Positions 42,077-50,545 of a stretch of 50,545 nucleotides of DNA are shown here, piece by piece. The notes under the pieces were generated by a model that was given only the letters and a program-made list of their open reading frames with translations, had not been told where the DNA came from and searched no databases. Within the stretch, counting starts at the first letter, position 1. The number at the start of each line of letters is the position of its first letter. The position numbers were made by a program, and so were the translations under genes. Where the stretch lies: assembly GCA_017549505.1 (NCBI GenBank), contig JAFYUS010000063.1, positions 1 to 50,545 of the forward strand. The letters run 5' to 3'. The DNA is from Bacteroidales bacterium. Its GTDB lineage: Bacteria; Bacteroidota; Bacteroidia; Bacteroidales; UBA932.

Positions 42077-42120
42077 AGGGTCGGCAAAAACACCGACCCT
42101 AAAACATATAACTAATTAAT
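42077..42120 (+). repeat. REP-like hairpin element, copy C
   Basis: AGGGTCGG (42077-42084) pairs with CCGACCCT (42093-42100) around CAAAAACA, followed by AAAACATATAACTAATT. It begins 30 bp after the RAYT stop. Confidence 0.75.
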
Positions 42121-42140
42121 ATACAATTAATTAAGTACCC

Positions 42141-44219
42141 TTACAGTTCATACTCAGGAAGCACATCAAGGTCTGGGGTCTCGTAGTTTGTAATGTTGAT
42201 CCTGACTTTACTGAGTTCCTCAAAGGTATACTGAGGAGCGCTGCAGTCTTCCGGTATAGGCATGTTAGAGAATGTCTGGAAATATACCATCGTAGCATCT
42301 CTCCACCAGAGTGCGTCCTTTGCCTGACGAATGAGCTTGACATTGACTTCATTCCATCTCTGCTCGTCCACGAACTTGCGGACATCCGCCCATGTATCTA
42401 TGTATCCTGCAGCTGCATCGATTCCCTGCTGGAATGTATGGCACAATGTATCCCAAAGTGTTTCTCCGGACTTCATCTTGTAGTCCCATGGCAGGTGGTG
42501 GAACCAGAGGATGAGTTCTTCCGGACAAGTCTCAAGATTTCCATACAGCGATGCAAGAGGCTCATGGTATTGTCCTACATTTCCGCTTCCGTTCATGGTG
42601 CGGTCGAATCCGACTCCGTCGGGACCGGCCTTATGGTAGTACTTCGGTGACCAGTCAGGACGTATGCTGCCTTCCCATGGACCCGGACCATAATGTCCCT
42701 CCGACGAGAATGTATGGTGCAGACCCATCGGCATTTCATAACGTACAGTGTTCTCTCTCGACTCGAGCATCAACGCCTTGATAGGATCTACAAAGTCCTT
42801 GTCATCAGTAAAGGTCTGCTTTATCCATTCGTCTGCTATGTCTTCAGATGAAAGTTCTGGATCCCACGCCATACGTCCGAAGGCGTACCAGTTAGCCTGG
42901 GCGAAGTGGTGGCCACACCAGTTGGTGCTGTCTCCGATATTTGCAACTCCGGCAATCGCATTAAGCGGACGGCCATGAAGTTTTCCTGTCGTGATATCAC
43001 GGACAGTCGACCCCTCTCCTTTCTGATATGTATCTGCATCAAGACATTCCTTCCACATAGGGTGAAGATATACGAGATGGTTCGAATGGCCGAGATATTC
43101 CTGGGTAATCTGCATTTCAGCCATCACAGTCGTGTTCTCAAGCTGTCCGAAGAGCGGGCTGAAAGGTTCGCGCGGCTGGAAGTCGATCGGTCCGTTCTTG
43201 ATCTGGACAATCACATTGTCATCGAACTTTCCGTCGAAAGGTACGAATTCAAGGCTTGCCTGCATAGCTCTGTCAGGAGCCTGCGGATCATAGACGAATG
43301 CACGCCACATCACGATACCGCCGAAAGGCTTGACAGCCTTGGCCAGCATATTCGCTCCGTCTGCATGGGTACGGCCGTAATCCTGAGGACCGGACTGACC
43401 TTCAGAGTTTGCCTTTACAAGGAAGCCTCCGAAGTCCGGTATGACTGAATAAATCTCAGCCGCCTTTTTGTTCCACCATTCCGCAACGTCCTTGTCAAGA
43501 GGATCGGATGTCTTGAGGCCTCCGATATGCTTAGGTGATGCGAAGTTGATGGAAAGGAAGACCTTGAGTCCGTATGGTCGGAAGATATCTGCGAGGACCT
43601 TGACTTTCTGCAGATATTCAGGCGTCAGTATCACAGGGTCTGCATTAACGTTGTTGAGGACAGTGCAGTTGATGCCGAGTGATGCATTCGCTCTTGCATA
43701 TTCTTCATATACAGGGAGTACTGTCTCAGGAAGAGTTTCCCATTTCCAGAGGGACTGTCCGGCATAACCGCGTTCCACGGTAAGATCCGGGTTGTCCCAA
43801 TGGTTCAATACACGGTACTGGTATGCAGGGACTTCTGTAACTGTACCTTCTTTAAGAACCTTACCGGTCTCCTGTCTGCGCAGAAGGTCGTATGTTCCAT
43901 ACAATATACCTGTTTCTGTATTTGCATCAACAGCAACTGCATCCTTTCCAAAGACCAGGCGATAGCCCTCCGGTCCGAGAACATCATCCTTGGTCTCAAG
44001 CACATTGAACAGGACAGCCTGTTCTCCATGCCAATACTCCCTGACCTCGTTTGCCGCGATGGCCATTGTCGTCTTTTCCTCGGAAAGATTCATGCCATCC
44101 TGGTCCATAGAGTAGAACCACAGCTGGTGGCCATCATTGCATTCAGGCTTTGCTGTACCATTGCATGAAGCCAGTACTGCTGTCATTGACGCTAAAAGCA
44201 GAATTTTGAAGAGTCTCAT
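42141..44219 (-). CDS. aguA: GH67 alpha-glucuronidase lipoprotein
   Basis: A 692-residue enzyme. The lipoprotein signal ends at Cys19 (VLASC). Catalytic residues in order: acid Glu273 in NSEGQSG, then Asp346 and Glu374 in GPIDFQPRE and MAEMQITQEYLG. The spacings 73 and 28 equal those of the Cellvibrio enzyme GlcA67A (Glu292, Asp365, Glu393). It removes 4-O-methyl-glucuronic acid from the ends of xylo-oligosaccharides. No xylanase or SusCD pair lies beside it, so it stands alone in this window. A promoter (TTG-N20-TATTTTTG) lies at 44252-44282. Confidence 0.95.
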   Translation of the reverse strand: MRLFKILLLASMTAVLASCNGTAKPECNDGHQLWFYSMDQDGMNLSEEKTTMAIAANEVREYWHGEQAVLFNVLETKDDVLGPEGYRLVFGKDAVAVDANTETGILYGTYDLLRRQETGKVLKEGTVTEVPAYQYRVLNHWDNPDLTVERGYAGQSLWKWETLPETVLPVYEEYARANASLGINCTVLNNVNADPVILTPEYLQKVKVLADIFRPYGLKVFLSINFASPKHIGGLKTSDPLDKDVAEWWNKKAAEIYSVIPDFGGFLVKANSEGQSGPQDYGRTHADGANMLAKAVKPFGGIVMWRAFVYDPQAPDRAMQASLEFVPFDGKFDDNVIVQIKNGPIDFQPREPFSPLFGQLENTTVMAEMQITQEYLGHSNHLVYLHPMWKECLDADTYQKGEGSTVRDITTGKLHGRPLNAIAGVANIGDSTNWCGHHFAQANWYAFGRMAWDPELSSEDIADEWIKQTFTDDKDFVDPIKALMLESRENTVRYEMPMGLHHTFSSEGHYGPGPWEGSIRPDWSPKYYHKAGPDGVGFDRTMNGSGNVGQYHEPLASLYGNLETCPEELILWFHHLPWDYKMKSGETLWDTLCHTFQQGIDAAAGYIDTWADVRKFVDEQRWNEVNVKLIRQAKDALWWRDATMVYFQTFSNMPIPEDCSAPQYTFEELSKVRINITNYETPDLDVLPEYEL

Positions 44220-44251
44220 GATATCGGTTATTGTTTATTATGGTTATTTCA

Positions 44252-44282
44252 CAAAAATATTGATATTTATCGACCTGTGCAA
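44252..44282 (-). promoter_or_regulatory. Promoter of the GH67 gene
   Basis: TTG (44282-44280), 20 bp, then TATTTTTG (44259-44252) on the minus strand. Close to consensus. Confidence 0.65.
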
Positions 44283-44304
44283 GTCAGTTGAGAGATAAAA
44301 ATAT

Positions 44305-44312
44305 TATCTTTG
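44305..44312 (+). promoter_or_regulatory. Candidate -7 box (TATCTTTG) of the nfeD-floA unit
   Basis: Fits TAnnTTTG, 27 bp before the nfeD ATG at 44340. No TTG at 19-20 bp. Confidence 0.45.
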
Positions 44313-44339
44313 TTGTTCTTGTGTATTAATCTGAAAGAT

Positions 44340-44801
44340 ATGGGATTTGTAATCACTCTTATACTTGTAGGACTCGTCCTCGTTTTTGCAGAGATTCTTC
44401 TTATTCCGGGAGTCGGCATTGCCGGAGTATTGGGCATTCTTTCATTAGGAGGCTCATGCTATTACGCATTTGCCCAGATGAGTACGACGGCAGGAGTCAT
44501 CGTCACATCTGTCAATATAGTTCTGATTGTGGCTCTTACAGTCTGGGTACTCAGGGCAAAGACATGGAAGAAGATGACTCTTGAGACAAACATCGAGTCA
44601 AAGGCAGTATCTTCGGAATCAGCTGTGCTGGCAGTCGGCGACAGAGGAAAGACAATAACAAGGCTGGCGCCTATGGGAACAGTCCGTTTCGGAGAGAATG
44701 CCGTCGAAGTGAAGGCGCTTGAAGGACTCGTGGATCCGGGAACCGACGTAGAGGTTGTCCTCATTGAAGACAACAGGATATATGTAAGACCTTTGTTTTA
44801 A
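44340..44801 (+). CDS. NfeD-like membrane protein
   Basis: A 153-residue protein from the ATG at 44340 (an upstream TTG frame is unlikely). Hydrophobic segments at about 2-20, 25-45 and 50-72 are followed by a soluble C-terminal OB-fold-like domain (VGDRGKTITRLAPMGTVRFGENAVEVKALEG pattern quoted in parts). NfeD proteins pair with flotillin-like proteins; floA follows 25 bp downstream. Confidence 0.88.
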   Translation: MGFVITLILVGLVLVFAEILLIPGVGIAGVLGILSLGGSCYYAFAQMSTTAGVIVTSVNIVLIVALTVWVLRAKTWKKMTLETNIESKAVSSESAVLAVGDRGKTITRLAPMGTVRFGENAVEVKALEGLVDPGTDVEVVLIEDNRIYVRPLF

Positions 44802-44826
44802 CAGAAATTTCTAAATTCATATCTAT

Positions 44827-45780
44827 ATGGACGCAATGATTATCGTATGGATCGCGGTCGCAATAGTCGGCCTCGTGATCTTCCTCTGGTTCTTCCCTGT
44901 AACCTTGTGGTTCCAGGCATTGATTTCCGGAGTCCGCATCTCCCTCATCCAGCTCGTGCTCATGCGTTGGAGAGGAGTTTCTCCGAACACAATCGTGATG
45001 GCGATGGTGACCGGAACCAAGGCAGGACTTACCCTTTATGCAAACGAGCTTGAAGCCCACTATCTTGCAAAAGGTAATGTACCTAAAGTGGTGAATGCCC
45101 TGATCTCCGCAGACAAGGCCAACATCTCCCTTGACTTCAAGATGGCAGCTGCCATCGATCTTGCAGGTCGCGACGTATTCGAGGCCGTACAGATGTCGGT
45201 AAACCCTAAGGTCATCAACACCCCTCCTGTAACAGCAGTTGCAAAGGACGGTATCCAGCTTATCGCAAAGGCTCGAGTGACCGTACGCGCAAACATCAAG
45301 CAGCTCGTCGGAGGTGCCGGAGAAGAGACAGTTCTCGCACGTGTCGGCGAGGGTATCGTATCGTCGATCGGTTCGGCAGAGAGCCACAAGCTTGTGCTCG
45401 AGAATCCTGACAGCATCTCAAAGGTGGTCCTCAACAAGGGACTTGATGCAGGAACAGCATTCGAGATCCTCTCTATCGACATCGCAGACATCGACATCGG
45501 AAAGAACATCGGTGCAGTCCTCCAGATGGACCAGGCAGAGGCCGACAAGAACATCGCCCAGGCCCGCGCGGAGGAACGCCGCGCGATGGCGGTAGCCCTC
45601 GAACAGGAAATGAAGGCAAAGGCTCAGGAAGCGCGTGCACGCGTGATCGAAGCCGAGGCTGAAGTACCTCTCGCTATGGCTGAAGCATTCCGCAACGGCA
45701 ATCTCGGCATCATGGACTACTACAAGATGAAGAACATCCAGGCTGACACTGAAATGCGCGAGAATATCGCCAAGCAGTAA
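44827..45780 (+). CDS. floA: Flotillin-like protein FloA
   Basis: A 317-residue inner-membrane scaffold protein. An N-terminal hydrophobic segment (about 4-24) and a second (about 30-48) are followed by the PHB/SPFH region and a long charged coiled coil ([39 protein letters not shown]), then a short C-terminal helix. FloA organizes membrane microdomains. It partners with the NfeD-like protein upstream. Its transcript probably ends at 45823-45860. Confidence 0.92.
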   Translation: MDAMIIVWIAVAIVGLVIFLWFFPVTLWFQALISGVRISLIQLVLMRWRGVSPNTIVMAMVTGTKAGLTLYANELEAHYLAKGNVPKVVNALISADKANISLDFKMAAAIDLAGRDVFEAVQMSVNPKVINTPPVTAVAKDGIQLIAKARVTVRANIKQLVGGAGEETVLARVGEGIVSSIGSAESHKLVLENPDSISKVVLNKGLDAGTAFEILSIDIADIDIGKNIGAVLQMDQAEADKNIAQARAEERRAMAVALEQEMKAKAQEARARVIEAEAEVPLAMAEAFRNGNLGIMDYYKMKNIQADTEMRENIAKQ

Positions 45781-45822
45781 TCCGCCTTGCAACAGATAAC
45801 ATTTTATCAATCAATACTTTAC

Positions 45823-45860
45823 AAAAACTGCGTGCCGCCAATGGGGAGCACGCAGTTTTT
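45823..45860 (+). terminator. floA terminator; conserved-loop hairpin copy 2
   Basis: 13-bp stem (45823-45835 with 45848-45860), 12-nt loop, then T-run. The loop on the minus strand (TCCCCATTGGCG) resembles that of the hairpin at 28321-28344. Confidence 0.85.
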
Positions 45861-45896
45861 GTATAATATTGTTATTCAATTGGTTACAGAATACGC

Positions 45897-47750
45897 TTAT
45901 TGAGGGATTTCCACACATGAGGCTGAAGAGGTGCCCATGGCACGGATGAAACCGGCCAGATTTTCTGCAACTTCCTTGTCAGCGAACGGTCCGATGACAT
46001 AGACCTTCGTACCGTCCGGATTCTCTACACGGGCCAGATCCTTGCCAGGAGCCTGCTGACGGATGCCCCCTGCAATGGTCATATCAAGCTCACCTGTACC
46101 GGTATCGATCCTGACTTCGTAGAACGACGGCTTCTTATTGAGTTCAGTCTCAAGAGCCCTGGCCTTTGAGACAGTAAGCTCCTTGCCATCATTGAATGCC
46201 ACGATGAATGCATTTCTGAATCCGACTCTCTTGACTGAATTAAGATTGGCAAGGACGTCAGCATATGTACGGAATACTCCTACCCTGTAGGTATATCTGC
46301 CGTTTGAACTCCTGCTCTCGAAAACCGGACTTAATCCCTTGAGTTTAGCAACTGTCGTCTGAGTTGTTGAATTGAACATCTGTATCTGATAGACAAGACC
46401 TTCCGGCAATGTATTATCCTCCGCAAACTGACCTTCCTCAAGAATCTTGAACGAGTAGTCAAATTCCGGCTCCGGATCCATCATATTCAAGGCAAGAGGT
46501 TCACCGAAATCCATCTTCGTGAAGACATAATCAACATTCTTGCTTACGATTTCCCGGTCTGCCTCAGCAAGAAGCTTGTCCGGATCTATCACGACTCCGC
46601 TGAAAAGGAACTCCATCTCTATCTCCTGAAGGATTCTGGACGCACGATCAAGCGAATCGCGTAAAGCTATAAGGGCAAGCTCACCATCAAGGACAGCTTC
46701 CTCATCATTATCGAAGCGCGCTTCCTCCACTTCCGTTCCAAGACGGTCTATAGAATCACGGAGGTGACGCACTTCAGACATCTTCAGCATATATCTGCGG
46801 GTATCCACATTTTCAGGAATATCTGTCTCGACAGCAGTCTCCTTATTATCTGAACGCATGGTCGCAGGATCAAGCGACGCGATTGCACGCAGTTCTTCCG
46901 GATCATCCACTGCACGTCTCACCGGCATGTCGTCATACGCCAGCACATAGACCCATACACTGTCCTTCGAACAATCCCTGTTCGAAGCGAAGACAGAATA
47001 TCTGCCATCTTCGGTATTCACATACAGAAAGTCGTCAGCCGGAGAAGAGTATGGGAATCCCATATTTACAGGAACAGACCAGTCACCAGTGCCCTCATCC
47101 CACTCCGATACATAAATATCATAACCGCCGACTCCATAAAGACCGGCAGAAGAGAAGAACATTTTCTTTCCATCGGGAGAAAGCATCGGATATATTTCAT
47201 CCGAAGCGGATGTCATGTGTTCATTAAGAAGCGTCGGCACTGACCATATGGTATCCTGATAGACAGAATGATATATATTCCTTATACCTGCCTTGTCTAC
47301 TGCAGACCAGTAGATATCGTTCTTTCCGTCAATGACGTATGAAGCCTTTGAGAATTCATGAGGGATGCTGTCCAGTTGGGACGGAACTGCCCTCCATGCC
47401 CCTTCAGCCAAAGGATAATAGAGGAAGAACTCGCTCGTCGGGAACTTATGCCTTGCCACGACGTCAGGCACATACACGAAATCCATCATGCTTATACCGT
47501 TCTCCGCCATCAGAAGGCGGTCGCTGATATCAAGTTTCAGAAGAGAATCGTCAGCCGTCAGAAGAGAGTCTGCAAACATTGCAGACGCGGCCAGATATGC
47601 TTCGGAAGCGGCCTTGAAGCTGTACTGCTCACGCAGGGAATCACCACGCTGCATCTCTTTCAAAGCCTTTGCCGTCTGCGCGGGAAGACACACCGTATGC
47701 AGAAGCACTGCTAAAAATATGAATATATATCCGACCTGTTTCATTTTCAT
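45897..47750 (-). CDS. Periplasmic PD40/SPOR-like repeat protein
   Basis: A 617-residue exported protein with a signal peptide (cleavage near PAQ, residue 25). The N-terminal part is helical (TPR-like, about 27-65). PD40-type beta-propeller repeats follow (LSPDGKKMFFSSAGLYGVGGYDIYVSEWD). A coiled coil spans about 320-385. SPOR-like repeats lie in about 455-535 (YRVGVFRTYADVLANL) and 575-617 (VYVIGPFADKEVAENLAGFI). SPOR domains bind septal peptidoglycan, so a cell-division or envelope role is possible. The stop is TGA/TAA near 45897; function is not otherwise known. Confidence 0.75.
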   Translation of the reverse strand: MKMKQVGYIFIFLAVLLHTVCLPAQTAKALKEMQRGDSLREQYSFKAASEAYLAASAMFADSLLTADDSLLKLDISDRLLMAENGISMMDFVYVPDVVARHKFPTSEFFLYYPLAEGAWRAVPSQLDSIPHEFSKASYVIDGKNDIYWSAVDKAGIRNIYHSVYQDTIWSVPTLLNEHMTSASDEIYPMLSPDGKKMFFSSAGLYGVGGYDIYVSEWDEGTGDWSVPVNMGFPYSSPADDFLYVNTEDGRYSVFASNRDCSKDSVWVYVLAYDDMPVRRAVDDPEELRAIASLDPATMRSDNKETAVETDIPENVDTRRYMLKMSEVRHLRDSIDRLGTEVEEARFDNDEEAVLDGELALIALRDSLDRASRILQEIEMEFLFSGVVIDPDKLLAEADREIVSKNVDYVFTKMDFGEPLALNMMDPEPEFDYSFKILEEGQFAEDNTLPEGLVYQIQMFNSTTQTTVAKLKGLSPVFESRSSNGRYTYRVGVFRTYADVLANLNSVKRVGFRNAFIVAFNDGKELTVSKARALETELNKKPSFYEVRIDTGTGELDMTIAGGIRQQAPGKDLARVENPDGTKVYVIGPFADKEVAENLAGFIRAMGTSSASCVEIPQ

Positions 47751-47754
47751 CCTA

Positions 47755-47762
47755 CAAAAATA
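47755..47762 (-). promoter_or_regulatory. -7 box (TATTTTTG) 4 bp before the PD40/SPOR start
   Basis: TATTTTTG ends 4 bp before the ATG at 47750, suggesting a leaderless or almost leaderless mRNA. No -33 TTG. Confidence 0.45.
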
Positions 47763-47825
47763 GCAAATAATTACATAAAAAGACGATAAAACAATGTAGT
47801 TTCTTCATTTATAAGAAAAAAATCG

Positions 47826-47833
47826 TAAATTTG
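47826..47833 (+). promoter_or_regulatory. Candidate -7 box (TAAATTTG) for secDF
   Basis: Fits TAnnTTTG, 85 bp before the secDF ATG at 47919, leaving a leader of about 80 nt with a small ATGCG/CGCAT hairpin near 47855. No -33 TTG. Confidence 0.4.
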
Positions 47834-47918
47834 TGCCCTATTTTGCAATACGTATGCGTAACCGCATGCCCAAACGCAGAAAAGAGACAATAAATATCAT
47901 TAAAACAATAAAATCATT

Positions 47919-50545
47919 ATGCAAAGTAAAGGTGCAATCAGATTTGTAGCGATCCTGCTCATGCTCGCATCTATCTGGCAGCTCTCATTCACTCTTGTTA
48001 CAAACAGACAGGAGAGCAAGGCAGAGAAGTATGCAGAGGCTAAGGCAGAGGCTGCAATGCAGACAGCCGCTTTCGGCAAGGTAGCCGAGGGTGACAGAGC
48101 CTTCTACCTCGATTCCATCAGAAAGGACGAGAACAGAAGGTACATCGATTCTATCTCATCAGAGAAGATCTATTTCGGATACACTTACAAGGACGTAAAG
48201 GCAAAGGCTATCAACCTTGGTCTCGACCTTAAGGGTGGTATGAACGTAATGCTTCAGGTGCAGCTCAAGGACCTCGTGAAGGCTCTTGCAGGCGGCAACG
48301 AGGCTCCGGAGTTCACACAGGCTCTCGCACTCGCACAGGAGCGCAGCGTAAACTCACGTCAGGACTTCATCACCCTTTTCGCTGAGGCTTGGGAGGAGAC
48401 TTCAAACGGAATGCCTCTCGCACAGATCTTCGGTACATACGAAATGAGGGACAAGATCGGCCCTGAGTCTACAGACGCAGAGGTTATCGAGGTAATCAGA
48501 GGTGAGTCAGAGAGCGCAATCTCCAACTCATTCAACGTCCTCAGAAACCGTATCGACCGTTTCGGTGTGACACAGCCAAACATCCAGAAGCTCGGTAACA
48601 GCGGACGTATCCTCGTGGAACTCCCAGGCGTGAAAGAGCCTGAGCGTGTAAGAAAGCTCCTCCAGGGAACTGCATCACTCGAGTTCTGGGCAACATACGA
48701 CAACGCTGAGATCGAGATGTACCTCGCTGAGGCTAACGCCACTCTCGCAAACCTCCTCGCTGACACTGACGAGGTTGCAGCAGAGGAAACTGCAGCCGAG
48801 GGAGAGGATCTTCTCGCACAGGAGCTCCAGCAGGCAGAGAACGATGCAGCGGCAGATGCTGCTTACAGAAAGCAGAACCCTCTCTTCTCTGTACTCCAGC
48901 CTTCAGGCGCAAGAGGATATGCATGCATCGGTTACGCACACTATGCTGATACAGCTCTCGTGAACAAGTATCTCGCTATGCCACAGGTAAAGCAGATGTT
49001 CCCACCTGAATTCAAGGCAATGTGGTCTGTAAAGGCTTCTGCAATGGACCCTAACCAGAACATCTTCGAGCTCGTAGCAATCAAGGCGACTTCACGTGAC
49101 GGAAAGGCACCTCTCGACGGTGGCGTAGTTACAGACGCACGCGTACAGTATGGTAATACAGGCGGAAACCCAGAGGTTTCAATGTCTATGAACGCTGAAG
49201 GTGCAAACATCTGGGCACGCATGACCAAGGAGAACATCGGAAAGCAGATCGCCATCGTTCTCGACGGAATGGTTTACTCATATCCTACTGTAAACGGTGA
49301 GATCTCTGGCGGTAGCTCACAGATCACAGGTAACTTCACCCTCGAAGAGGCTGAGGACCTTGCAAACGTACTCAAGTCAGGTAAGCTCCCTGCACCTGCA
49401 ACCATCATCCAGGAGCAGGTTGTAGGACCTTCACTCGGAGCAGAGTCAATCAACGCAGGTCTCATCTCGTTCATCATCGCATTCGTACTTGTACTCCTTT
49501 ATATGATACTCTTCTATCAGGGTGCAGGTCTCGTTGCTGACGTAGCACTTCTTTGCAACGTCGTGCTCCTCTTCGGAACACTCGTTTCATTCGGTGCTGT
49601 CCTCACACTCCCTGGTATCGCCGGTCTCGTATTGACCCTCGGTATGGCAGTGGACGCTAACGTGATCATCTATGAGCGTATCAAGGAAGAGCTTCGCGCA
49701 GGCAAGGGTCTGAGCAAGGCGATCGCTGACGGTTATTCAAACGCTTACTCAGCTATCATCGACGGTCAGTTCACTACATTCCTTACCGGTGTCGTTCTCT
49801 TCATGTTCGGTTCAGGTCCTGTACAGGGATTCGCAACAACCCTCATCATCGGTATCATCACTTCTGTCCTTACATCAGTATTCATCACAAGAATCATCTT
49901 CGATGACAGAGTGACCAAGGGTAAGAACATCACATTCGACAACAAGCTTACAAGAAACTTCCTCCAGAATACAAAGGTTGACTTCATCGGAAAGAAGAAG
50001 ATCGCATACATCGTTTCAGGAGCACTCATCCTCATCTCACTTGTATCTATCTTCACAAAGGGCTTCACATACGGTGTAGACTTCACCGGTGGACGTACTT
50101 ATGTAGTAAGATTCGACAAGCCTGTAACAGCTGAGGAAGTACGTGCTGCAGCAATCGTTGAGTTCGACGGCGCAGTTGAAGTAAAGCAGTTCGGTGGCGA
50201 GAGCCAGATGAAGATCACTACCCAGTACCTCGTTGAGAACGAGTCAACAGAGGCTGACGCTGAGGTAGAGGCAAAACTTTACAACGCACTCAAGGGCTTC
50301 TTCGCAAGCGAGCTCACTTTCGCAGAGTTCACATCAACTCTTGACAACCCTAACGGTATCATCAGCTCTGATAAGGTAGGTCCTACCATCGCGAACGACA
50401 TCACAAGAAACGCAATCATCGCTGTGATCATCGCTCTCTTCGTGATCTTCGCATACATCGCTGTACGATTCAAGGGTTGGACATGGGGTCTCGGTGGTGT
50501 TGTAGGTCTTGCACACACAGCACTCATCGTGATCGGATTCTTCTC
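47919..50545 (+). CDS. secDF: Fused protein-export membrane protein SecDF (5' part, partial)
   Basis: Starts at ATG 47919 (MQSKGAIRFV) and runs in frame to the window end without a stop, 875 codons. The first membrane helix (about 8-27) is followed by the SecD D1 segment (NLGLDLKGGMNV), the large P1 periplasmic domain, a cluster of membrane helices (from about residue 510) and the GMAVDANVIIYERIKEEL motif (about 577). The SecF part begins near 50050 (YGVDFTGGRTY). The C-terminal SecF helices lie outside. SecDF uses the proton gradient to help complete protein export. SecD and SecF are joined in one chain, as usual in Bacteroidota. Confidence 0.95.
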   Translation, partial: MQSKGAIRFVAILLMLASIWQLSFTLVTNRQESKAEKYAEAKAEAAMQTAAFGKVAEGDRAFYLDSIRKDENRRYIDSISSEKIYFGYTYKDVKAKAINLGLDLKGGMNVMLQVQLKDLVKALAGGNEAPEFTQALALAQERSVNSRQDFITLFAEAWEETSNGMPLAQIFGTYEMRDKIGPESTDAEVIEVIRGESESAISNSFNVLRNRIDRFGVTQPNIQKLGNSGRILVELPGVKEPERVRKLLQGTASLEFWATYDNAEIEMYLAEANATLANLLADTDEVAAEETAAEGEDLLAQELQQAENDAAADAAYRKQNPLFSVLQPSGARGYACIGYAHYADTALVNKYLAMPQVKQMFPPEFKAMWSVKASAMDPNQNIFELVAIKATSRDGKAPLDGGVVTDARVQYGNTGGNPEVSMSMNAEGANIWARMTKENIGKQIAIVLDGMVYSYPTVNGEISGGSSQITGNFTLEEAEDLANVLKSGKLPAPATIIQEQVVGPSLGAESINAGLISFIIAFVLVLLYMILFYQGAGLVADVALLCNVVLLFGTLVSFGAVLTLPGIAGLVLTLGMAVDANVIIYERIKEELRAGKGLSKAIADGYSNAYSAIIDGQFTTFLTGVVLFMFGSGPVQGFATTLIIGIITSVLTSVFITRIIFDDRVTKGKNITFDNKLTRNFLQNTKVDFIGKKKIAYIVSGALILISLVSIFTKGFTYGVDFTGGRTYVVRFDKPVTAEEVRAAAIVEFDGAVEVKQFGGESQMKITTQYLVENESTEADAEVEAKLYNALKGFFASELTFAEFTSTLDNPNGIISSDKVGPTIANDITRNAIIAVIIALFVIFAYIAVRFKGWTWGLGGVVGLAHTALIVIGFF

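Noticed and set aside
47854-47949. 31-codon basic frame before secDF
   Set aside because: Overlaps the secDF start in another frame; strongly basic low-complexity content, no promoter tied to it. Kept as a weak leader-peptide possibility only.

Overview
This window looks like chromosome from a member of the order Bacteroidales (phylum Bacteroidota), probably a gut or gut-like carbohydrate degrader. The evidence is a SusC/SusD pair, many lipoprotein signal peptides, a FISUMP-type surface domain, an S46 dipeptidyl peptidase, a Bacteroidota-style LptE, an NfeD-FloA pair, and repeated promoter boxes of the Bacteroidota form TAnnTTTG, several with a TTG 19-20 bp upstream. Shine-Dalgarno sequences are mostly absent. 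Genus cannot be fixed from the sequence alone.

Region 1 (1-19900) is a large polysaccharide utilization locus, nearly all on the minus strand. The main transcript appears to start near 15215 and runs ROK sugar kinase, GH2 exo-beta-glucosaminidase-like enzyme, SusC, SusD, and a fimbrillin-like/FISUMP surface lipoprotein. A hairpin terminator follows. Beyond it lie an alkaline phosphatase, a CX5R tyrosine-phosphatase-like lipoprotein, a beta-propeller lipoprotein and a GH18 chitinase-like enzyme. A second minus-strand unit encodes a GH20 hexosaminidase and a second alkaline phosphatase. A XylR-like regulator (sugar-binding domain plus AraC HTH) sits divergently beside the kinase. Both units carry the same 21-bp-period direct repeat, placed exactly 28 bp upstream of a TAnnTTTG box. 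I infer an amino-sugar (GlcN/GlcNAc) and phosphate regulon under this regulator.

Region 2 (19900-28500) holds pheS with a nitroreductase and a small periplasmic helical protein. On the opposite strand are a C69 peptidase, a NapH-like membrane ferredoxin with an HMA-like C-terminal part, and a DPP7-type S46 peptidase. Two long inverted repeats and one REP-like hairpin lie between genes here.

Region 3 (28500-38400) encodes an N-domain-less ClpB, SecG, a TPR protein, LptE and a sigma-54-type activator as a minus-strand series. Divergent from these is a TPR/OmpA-like lipoprotein. An acyl-CoA ligase is preceded by an overlooked 32-residue membrane peptide with its own strong promoter. A LytTR membrane regulator has a likely binding site upstream. 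A candidate free-standing small RNA (about 78 nt) lies at 38228-38306.

Region 4 (38400-50545) holds a PagL-like lipid A deacylase, a CDF cation exporter and tRNA-Ser(GCU). A RAYT-type transposase is flanked by two copies of a hairpin element, with a third copy at 28.2 kb. An orphan GH67 alpha-glucuronidase, NfeD and FloA, a PD40/SPOR-like protein, and the start of a fused SecDF complete the window. SecDF runs off the right edge.
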